Below, in pieces: positions 1 through 4,843 of a stretch of DNA of 6,882 nt. The notes below the pieces were generated by a model. That model saw only the letters and a program-made list of their open reading frames with translations. It was not told the DNA's origin and ran no database searches. This stretch comes from Syntrophaceae bacterium UBA2280 (GTDB taxonomy: Bacteria; Desulfobacterota; Syntrophia; Syntrophales; Smithellaceae). The translations under genes and the position numbers were made by a program. Positions within the stretch are counted from its first letter, which is position 1. Each line of letters opens with the position of its first letter. The stretch covers positions 1 through 6,882 of the forward strand of contig DDWS01000009.1 of assembly GCA_002347685.1 (NCBI GenBank). The letters run 5' to 3'.

Positions 1-362
1 ACTGGCGGAGAGAAAAAATGGAAACACATAGAAGCATTTGGGTCGCTAAATATCGATGCCGCATTATGAACGACATTCGTCAAAAGACGAAGCTGAACGG
101 GTTTTGTTAATCTTTCGGGAAATCATCCGCAAAAGAATAAGCTGGAAAGATTTCGACGCGACATCACGGAAGAAAATAGAAACAGGGACGAGAGCGCCAG
201 GATAGTCGATTTTATATCCAGTGTAGAGGACGGATGTTATGAGACAGACTTATCGGGACAGGTGTTATTTGCAACAATGCTTTTGTGAAAATTACAGGAT
301 ACACGTGGGCAGAGTACACTGAATTGGAGTTGCGGCAACGTTATCCAGACGATGGAGTCTAA
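1..362 (+). pseudogene. Decayed PAS-domain sensor/regulator remnant
   Basis: No intact gene covers this stretch, but two forward frames together spell the end of one PAS domain and the start of another. Frame 1 at the window start reads GGEKKWKHIEAFGSL, like a late PAS strand, and stops at 67-69. Frame 3 then reads KTKLNGF and stops at 108-110. Frame 1 resumes and is open from 97 to 285, with a PAS-to-PAS linker containing RRDITEENRNRDES (compare RDITERQ in the intact regulator downstream) and then SSVEDGCYETDLSGQVLF. A one-base loss near 271-272 shifts the reading to frame 3, which continues NNAFVKITGYTWAEY and ends at the TAA at 360-362. The order and motifs are typical of PAS proteins, and the piece resembles PAS2 of the gene at 4844. 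The 5' end lies outside the window and no effector domain remains, so it could have been a sigma-54 activator or a histidine kinase. Confidence 0.8.
354..357 (+). promoter_or_regulatory. Ribosome binding site of livH inside the PAS remnant
   Basis: GGAG lies five bases before the ATG at 363 and supports that start. It falls inside the last codons of the decayed PAS gene, whose TAA (360-362) directly abuts the livH ATG. I could not find a convincing sigma-70 promoter for the operon between 1 and 362. Confidence 0.6.
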
Positions 363-1232
363 ATGGAACTTTTTCTGCAGCAAGTATTTAATGGTGTCAT
401 GTTGGGGAGCACCTACGCCATCGTCGCCCTTGGTCTGACGATGGTCTATGGTATTTTGCACGTGCCGAATTTCGCGCACGGGCACATGTACATGCTCGGT
501 GCATATGTTTGTTTCTTTTTGATCACGATATTCGGTTTCGCCTACTGGCCCGCCCTGGCGCTCTCCGCTATTGTCCTTGCATTGGGTGGTGTCGTCCTTG
601 AGTTTCTGGTTTTTAAACCAGTGCGTGATGCGGGGGGCATTACCCCGTTTATTGCTTCACTCGGCGCGCTGATCATCCTGGAAAATGCCGTTATTGTTTT
701 ATGGGGCCCGGAAGGACATCGTATTCCGAATCCCTACCCAGGCATTATCGAGGTTATGGGCATCACTATGTCTACACAGCGTCTGCTGGTTATCGGTGGC
801 GCCTTTCTCATGATTCTTTTGCTGCAGCTCTTTATTAAAAAGACCACACTGGGCAGCACCATTGAAGCTGTGGCGCAGAATAAAGAGGGGGCGACGCTGG
901 TGGGAATAAATGTCAACTTTGTTTCCTCTCTGACTTTTGCCATTTCCACCGCCCTGGCCGCAATTGCCGCCTGTATGGTTGCCCCCATTTTCATGATTTC
1001 TCCCAGCATGGGGGCGCTCGTCGGCATGAAAGCTTTCGTGATCGTTATTCTCGGCGGCATGGGCAGCATTCCGGGCGCCATTGTCGGTGGTATGATTCTG
1101 GGATTGATTGAAGCGATCGGTGGTGGATATTTTTCGGCTGCTTACAAAGACGCATTCGGATTTGGCGCATTGGTGCTGATCCTCGCTATAAAGCCAACCG
1201 GTTTGTTCGGGAAGGAGATTAAGGGCAGATGA
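363..1232 (+). CDS. livH: Branched-chain amino acid type ABC transporter permease LivH
   Basis: This is an inner-membrane permease of the HAAT (hydrophobic amino acid uptake) ABC family. It pairs with LivM to form the channel that the LivG/LivF ATPases drive. At 289 residues it has the usual LivH length and is almost entirely hydrophobic, with about eight predictable membrane segments. The N-terminus carries the family pattern NGVMLGSTYAIVALGLTMVYG followed by VPNFAHGHMYMLGAY. The cytoplasmic coupling loop is EAVAQNKEGATLVGINV at residues 168-184. A glycine-rich VIVILGGMGSIPGAIVGG segment near the C-terminus is also typical. The ATG at 363 has a GGAG five bases upstream and gives the canonical N-terminus. 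Its stop overlaps the livM start by 4 nt. The family assignment is firm. The substrate is not: members carry Leu/Ile/Val, but also urea, amides, aromatic acids or other small acids. Confidence 0.95.
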   Translation: MELFLQQVFNGVMLGSTYAIVALGLTMVYGILHVPNFAHGHMYMLGAYVCFFLITIFGFAYWPALALSAIVLALGGVVLEFLVFKPVRDAGGITPFIASLGALIILENAVIVLWGPEGHRIPNPYPGIIEVMGITMSTQRLLVIGGAFLMILLLQLFIKKTTLGSTIEAVAQNKEGATLVGINVNFVSSLTFAISTALAAIAACMVAPIFMISPSMGALVGMKAFVIVILGGMGSIPGAIVGGMILGLIEAIGGGYFSAAYKDAFGFGALVLILAIKPTGLFGKEIKGR

Positions 1233-2218
1233 TGAAGTGGTTGAAGGAAAATTGGTTTTATCTGGTCATTCTGATTATAGCCCTGGTTATCCCTCTGATT
1301 ATTACGAATCGGTATTACGCTCAGGTCATTACCATGAGCCTGCTGTTTGCAATCGGGGCGCTGAGTTTAAACCTGATTATGGGATTCACGGGGCAGGCGT
1401 CGCTGGCGCATTCCGGTTTTTTCGGAATCGGCGCATATGGCGTTGCCATTCTGACCTATACTTATGGATGGAATTTCTGGCCGGCGTTGCTGGTCGGAGC
1501 GCTTTTAGCGGCTTTCGTTGGTTTCCTGGTGGGAATGCCCGCTTTGCGGACACGTGGGTCCTATTTTTCAATTACCACGCTTTGCCTGGGTGAAATCATT
1601 TATCTGATTGCGGGTAACTGGATAGAGTTAACAGGTGGGCATAACGGCATTGTAGGCGTTCCGGTGCCAAGTCCGATTCTCGTTCCCGGTTTGGGTCAGC
1701 TTACGTTTGAGTCCCAAGCTTCGCAATACTATCTGGTATTGTTCTTTCTGCTTCTGACGTTATTTGTCATGTATCGGCTGATAAAATCCTTGCGGGGATT
1801 GACCTTTTTAGCCACAGCGATTAATGAAGATCTGGCGGAAGCGGTTGGCATCAATATCTTCCGCACGAAACTACTTTCTTTTGTTGTTGCCAATTTCTTT
1901 GCTGCACTGGCCGGAGGGATTTATGCCAGCCTGATTGGCAGCATTTCTCCGTCCGTCGCGTCGATCGGCATGACCTTCAATTTCCTGATGTTTGTGCTTC
2001 TCGGCGGCATTACGACACTGGCCGGTCCGATTATCGGCGCATTTTTTATTCCGGTTCTTCTGGAATACATGCAGTTCCTGCAGGATTACCAGATGATTTT
2101 ATTTGGCCTCCTGCTGATCGTCGTGATTATTTACTTCCCGAAAGGTTGTATGGGATTGTATACGACGGTACGTGACAAGATCAAGAAATCAAAGGTGGGG
2201 GCGTACGGTGTTACTTAA
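1229..2218 (+). CDS. livM: Branched-chain amino acid type ABC transporter permease LivM
   Basis: This is the second membrane-spanning subunit of the importer, 329 residues long with a very hydrophobic, multi-spanning profile. Family landmarks are the early SLNLIMGFTGQASLAHSGFF-like stretch with GIGAYGVAIL, the TRGSYFSITTL segment, and the coupling loop starting near residue 195 (ATAINEDLAEAVGIN, then FRTKLLSFVVANFFAALAGG). The late LLGGITTLAGPIIGAFF segment is also typical. The ATG at 1229 sits in an ATGA overlap with the livH stop, and AAGGAG lies at 1212-1217. A second ATG follows directly at 1232, so the start could be one codon later. The C-terminal tail runs 11 nt into the livG reading frame, which points to translational coupling. 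The last residues (KSKVGAYGVT) are a short charged extension. Substrate specificity cannot be read from the permease. Confidence 0.95.
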   Translation: MMKWLKENWFYLVILIIALVIPLIITNRYYAQVITMSLLFAIGALSLNLIMGFTGQASLAHSGFFGIGAYGVAILTYTYGWNFWPALLVGALLAAFVGFLVGMPALRTRGSYFSITTLCLGEIIYLIAGNWIELTGGHNGIVGVPVPSPILVPGLGQLTFESQASQYYLVLFFLLLTLFVMYRLIKSLRGLTFLATAINEDLAEAVGINIFRTKLLSFVVANFFAALAGGIYASLIGSISPSVASIGMTFNFLMFVLLGGITTLAGPIIGAFFIPVLLEYMQFLQDYQMILFGLLLIVVIIYFPKGCMGLYTTVRDKIKKSKVGAYGVT

Positions 2219-2972
2219 AGGTGAAAATCTGGTAAAATGTTTTGGCGGAACAATTGCTGTCAATGAGGTATGTTTCGAAGTGAACGAGGGAGAAATCCTG
2301 TCCATTATCGGTCCAAACGGCGCCGGTAAATCCGTCCTTTTTAGCTTGATCAGCGGTGTTAGCAAGCCGAAGTCCGGCAGCATTAAATTTGCGGGAGAGG
2401 AAATTGCCGGTTTAAGCGCCAATCAGATATCTCGCAAAGGCATTGCAAGGACCTTTCAGTTGACGGTTCTTTTTGATAAATTGCCCGTGGTGGCCAATCT
2501 GGCGCTGGGGTGCTACAAGTGCACAAAAAGCGGTTTCTGGGGAGGCATCTTTCACACCCCTCAATGGAAGAGAGACAAAAAGAAAGTAGAAGAAAAAGTT
2601 TTTGAAATGCTGGAGTTTGTCGGACTGAGTTCCAAGGCTTTTGAAACAGCCTCTACGATTTCTCAGGGTGAACAGAGGCTTCTATCAATTGGAATTGCCC
2701 TGATCGGCGAACCCAAACTGATGTTGTTCGATGAACCGACCGGCGGTCTGATTGAAGAAGACACGGCGATGATTACGGAGCTCATTCGCAAGATCAACAA
2801 GAAGGGGATTACTGTTTGTCTGATTGAGCATAAGATGCGGATGGTCATGGATTTGGCGGACAGAATTGTTGTTTTAAACTATGGGAAAAAAATTGCCGAA
2901 GGAAAACCGGCGGATGTAGCCGCGGATCCCCAAGTAATCGAAGCCTATTTAGGAAGAAAAAAGGATGCTTAA
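2208..2972 (+). CDS. livG: Branched-chain amino acid type ABC transporter ATPase LivG (GTG start)
   Basis: This is one of the two cytoplasmic ATPases that power the LivHM importer, 254 residues from the start chosen here. Walker A is GPNGAGKS (35-42), the Q-loop glutamine lies in ARTFQ (Q84), Walker B is LMLFDEP (171-177) and the H-loop histidine is H208 in IEHKM. The long insert between the Q-loop and the signature (about 100-150) and the C-terminal AYLGRK end are LivG traits. I prefer the GTG at 2208. It has AGGTGGGG seven bases upstream and gives the compact N-terminus LLKGENLVKCFGG that the family shows. A GTG at 2172 is in frame but would add 12 basic residues unlike LivG. Odd points: the signature reads ISQGE rather than LSxGQ, and the arginine of the usual ARAL stretch after it is missing (SIGIAL). 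The catalytic residues that remain suggest an active enzyme. Confidence 0.93.
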   Translation: MLLKGENLVKCFGGTIAVNEVCFEVNEGEILSIIGPNGAGKSVLFSLISGVSKPKSGSIKFAGEEIAGLSANQISRKGIARTFQLTVLFDKLPVVANLALGCYKCTKSGFWGGIFHTPQWKRDKKKVEEKVFEMLEFVGLSSKAFETASTISQGEQRLLSIGIALIGEPKLMLFDEPTGGLIEEDTAMITELIRKINKKGITVCLIEHKMRMVMDLADRIVVLNYGKKIAEGKPADVAADPQVIEAYLGRKKDA

Positions 2973-3669
2973 ATTAACGAATGTAACCACAAGAATTGGC
3001 GACCATCAGGTGATTCATGATGTATCATTGCATATTGCCCACGGTGATATTGTCGCGCTTTTAGGCGGAAACGGCGCAGGAAAGACCAGCTTGTTCCGGA
3101 CCATTGTCGGCGTGCTTCCAGTGTCAAAAGGGAAGGTGGAGTTTAAGGGCGAGGAAATAAACCATATAGCGGCGCACAAGATTGTCGGCAAAGGGATCTC
3201 CCTCTGTCCGGAAGGACGGCAGCTTTTTCCGCAGCTTCCTGTATACAAAAATCTGATGCTGGGCGCTTATCACCGCAAAGACAAGAAAGGCATCGAGGAA
3301 TCGCTGGAACAGGTTTACACACTGTTTCCGAGATTAAAAGAAAGATACAAACAAATGGCGGGCACATTTTCCGGCGGCGAGCAGCAGATGCTGGCGGTCG
3401 GCCGGGCAATCATGTCTAAGCCGGATATGATGCTGCTGGATGAGCCGTCCATGGGATTGGCGCCGCTGGTCGTCGAGGGTATTGCCGAGGCTATTACTAA
3501 GCTCAACAAAACGGGCATGACGATTTTCCTTTCCGAACAGAATGCACAGATTGCGCTCATGATCACCCGTCACGGGTATGTGCTGGAAAACGGCCATCTA
3601 GTGCTTGACGGATTAAGCAAGGATTTGATCACCAACGAAAAAGTGAAAAAGGCTTATCTCGGAACATAA
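2965..3669 (+). CDS. livF: Branched-chain amino acid type ABC transporter ATPase LivF
   Basis: This is the second ATPase subunit of the importer, 234 residues, the normal LivF length. Walker A is GGNGAGKT (34-41), the LivF-specific PEGRQLFP motif follows (82-89), the signature is FSGGE (135-139) and Walker B is MMLLDEP (155-161), followed by SMGLAPL. As in other LivF proteins the H-loop position is glutamine (SEQNA, Q192). Family experience is that LivF and LivG form a heterodimer below LivHM. The ATG at 2965 overlaps the livG stop by 8 nt, with AGGA at 2951-2954 as its ribosome binding site. It is the last gene of the operon, and a strong hairpin follows 20 bases after its stop. No periplasmic binding protein gene (LivJ/LivK type) follows, so that component must be encoded elsewhere or upstream of the window. 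Confidence 0.95.
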   Translation: MLKLTNVTTRIGDHQVIHDVSLHIAHGDIVALLGGNGAGKTSLFRTIVGVLPVSKGKVEFKGEEINHIAAHKIVGKGISLCPEGRQLFPQLPVYKNLMLGAYHRKDKKGIEESLEQVYTLFPRLKERYKQMAGTFSGGEQQMLAVGRAIMSKPDMMLLDEPSMGLAPLVVEGIAEAITKLNKTGMTIFLSEQNAQIALMITRHGYVLENGHLVLDGLSKDLITNEKVKKAYLGT

Positions 3670-3689
3670 ACAATCAAAACACAAAAAAA

Positions 3690-3728
3690 CAAAAGATCTC
3701 TTACCCTGCAAAGGGAAGAGCTCTTTTG
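3690..3728. terminator. Probable bidirectional intrinsic terminator after livF
   Basis: The arms 3690-3707 and 3712-3728 pair along 16 base pairs, with one mismatch and one bulged A, around a GCAA (GNRA) tetraloop at 3708-3711. The 3' arm ends CTCTTTTG, and an A-rich run (3679-3694) precedes the hairpin. Each strand therefore has a T-rich stretch after the stem. It lies between the convergent livF and the flavoprotein pseudogene and could stop transcription from both sides. The T-run is short and partly inside the stem, so its strength is uncertain. Confidence 0.8.
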
Positions 3729-3747
3729 TTATGGTTCAAATTACACG

Positions 3748-4511
3748 TTAACCACAATTTTTCTCCGGCGCCGCATTCTGGTCGGCAATGTGTCCAAAAA
3801 TCAGGCAATCCAGCGTTGCAGAACTGCCCAGGCGCACCGCGCCGTAGACGCCACCCGTCAATTCGCCTGCCGCGTAGAGGCCGGGAATGGGTTTGTCGTT
3901 TAATGATATACGTTACCTACGTTTTGGCGTTGATGTTCACACCGCCCAATGGTGTGATGAATCTTGGGCGTCAACCGCAAATCATACTTAGGGTCGGGTC
4001 CCCGAGGTTTCTGGTTTTTCTGAAGATACCGGTTGCACTCTTCGTCTTTGCCGGCGAGAACTCCTTTGTTGAATTTTTCGATGGTTTCTTTAGGCGGCTC
4101 GATCGGGCAGTTATAGGCTGCCGCCGTCTCTTCGAGCGTTTCACAACGCCTCTTTCCATCAAAGCCAGCAGAGATTCCGCAATCAGCTTCTGACCCAGAG
4201 AATAGTCGTATGCATCCGTGAAGGCGATGAATATGTTGCCGACGCGGATTTTACGGTCGGCCAGTTCGTTGACTAATCGTTTGTCGGTTTTGGTGTCGAC
4301 CCACAGTCTCTTACATGGCGGCGCACAGTTGCGCAAACAATGACGAAAGCCCCATGCCTTTTTCATCCGGGCTGTCCCATGGACCCAGCCGAATCCAGGA
4401 AAGCTGAATGGGGATACAACCGATACGCAGGACTTCCTGCAGGGACTCTGCGGTAGCTCCGGTTATATGTGTTGTACACGCTGGGCACGGAAAGCCCGCC
4501 TCCTGCGACAG
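3748..4511 (-). pseudogene. Broken FAD-dependent fumarate reductase/succinate dehydrogenase-like flavoprotein, C-terminal half
   Basis: On the minus strand, frame-hopping segments rebuild about 254 residues of the FAD_binding_2 flavoprotein family (fumarate reductase, flavocytochrome c and related enoate reductases). Segment 4511-4314 reads THITGATAESLQEVLRIG, then SWIRLGPWDSPDEKGMGL, and hits TAA at 4311-4313. Segment 4306-4139 reads LWVDTKTDKRLVNELADRK. Segment 4139-3948 includes TLEETAAAYNCPIEPPKETI and ends TPKIHHTI. Segment 3946-3920 reads GGVNINAKT and then meets TAG. Segment 3900-3748 reads NDKPIPGLYAAGELTGGVYG and ends NAAPEKNCG-stop. The HHTxGG motif and the PGLYAAGExTGGxxGxxRLG block near the end are family hallmarks. 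The N-terminal GxGxxG dinucleotide-binding region is absent, so the gene is both truncated and frameshifted and cannot make an active enzyme. Its original substrate cannot be told. The terminator at 3690-3728 lies just beyond its end. Confidence 0.88.
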
Positions 4512-4695
4512 TCATGATTTTCTAACGCATCTAAAATATATGTAATGGAGAGGCCTGCAAAAATTTCGGCCAAACTGGCATTCTTGGCGCCTGAACAGTA
4601 CGAAAGGTGAACCTATTTCTTAAAAGAACTGATGTCACCAAATACCTTCAGCGTGGTAATCCGCGTAGCATCCCACATCTTGTGCCTTAATTTTC
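4512..4695 (-). other. Unassigned decayed sequence upstream of the flavoprotein remnant
   Basis: No intact gene is visible here. On the minus strand one frame reads MWDATRITTLKVFGDISSFKK (4678-4616, stop TAG at 4613-4615). After that stop the same frame stays open and contains CSGAKNASLAEIFAGLSIT and YILDALENHD (to about 4510). It looks like real protein sequence with one nonsense or frameshift lesion, but I do not recognise the family. It does not match the FAD-binding N-terminus expected for the neighbouring pseudogene. It may be the remains of a small separate gene or of sequence brought in by a deletion. Confidence 0.35.
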
Positions 4696-4724
4696 TTGAC
4701 ACACAAGAGGACGCTTAATATACT
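4696..4724 (+). promoter_or_regulatory. Sigma-70 promoter of the PAS/sigma-54 activator gene
   Basis: TTGACA (4696-4701, six of six consensus bases) is separated by exactly 17 bp from TATACT (4719-4724, five of six). Transcription would start near 4731, giving a leader of about 113 nt before the ATG at 4844. The activator would therefore be made by the housekeeping polymerase, as is usual for enhancer-binding proteins. Confidence 0.75.
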
Positions 4725-4788
4725 CCGCCACAGAAAAAGGAAGTTCTTATCAATTATTCCTGGAGCAGCAGGGATAGGTTTCCGTTTT

Positions 4789-4809
4789 GCGTCTCAGCGG
4801 GTGAGACGC
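4789..4809 (+). promoter_or_regulatory. Perfect 8-bp inverted repeat in the regulator leader
   Basis: GCGTCTCA (4789-4796) and TGAGACGC (4802-4809) are exact inverted copies around GCGGG. The element lies about 60 bases after the predicted transcription start and 34 bases before the start codon. It could be a dyad operator for the Fis-type HTH of the regulator itself (negative autoregulation) or an RNA hairpin in the leader. No T-run follows it, so it does not look like an intrinsic terminator. I saw no second copy in the window. Confidence 0.5.
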
Positions 4810-4843
4810 CTTACGGGTATTATTACAAAATCATGGCAAGAAA

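Noticed and set aside
18..110. Small 30-codon ORF at the window start
   Set aside because: Part of it (KTKLNGF) fits the broken PAS reading better than an independent small gene, and there is no family match or clear ribosome binding site.
117..130. GG-N10-GC as a -24/-12 sigma-54 promoter for livH
   Set aside because: Only the bare GG and GC match. The surrounding bases (CGGGA and CCGCA) depart from TGGCA and TTGCA, and it lies inside PAS-like coding sequence more than 200 bases from livH.
2172..2207. GTG at 2172 as the livG start
   Set aside because: It adds 12 basic residues unlike the LivG family. The GTG at 2208 has a better ribosome binding site and gives the usual N-terminus.
3726..4193. 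Forward open frame of 155 codons after livF
   Set aside because: It lies opposite the flavoprotein pseudogene. Its translation is rich in Arg and Pro with no recognisable motif, while the minus strand shows clear family motifs across the same bases.
4577..4590. TGGCATTCTTGGCGC as a sigma-54 promoter toward the regulator
   Set aside because: The -24 half is fair but the -12 half reads GGCGC instead of TTGCA. A far better sigma-70 promoter lies closer to the gene.
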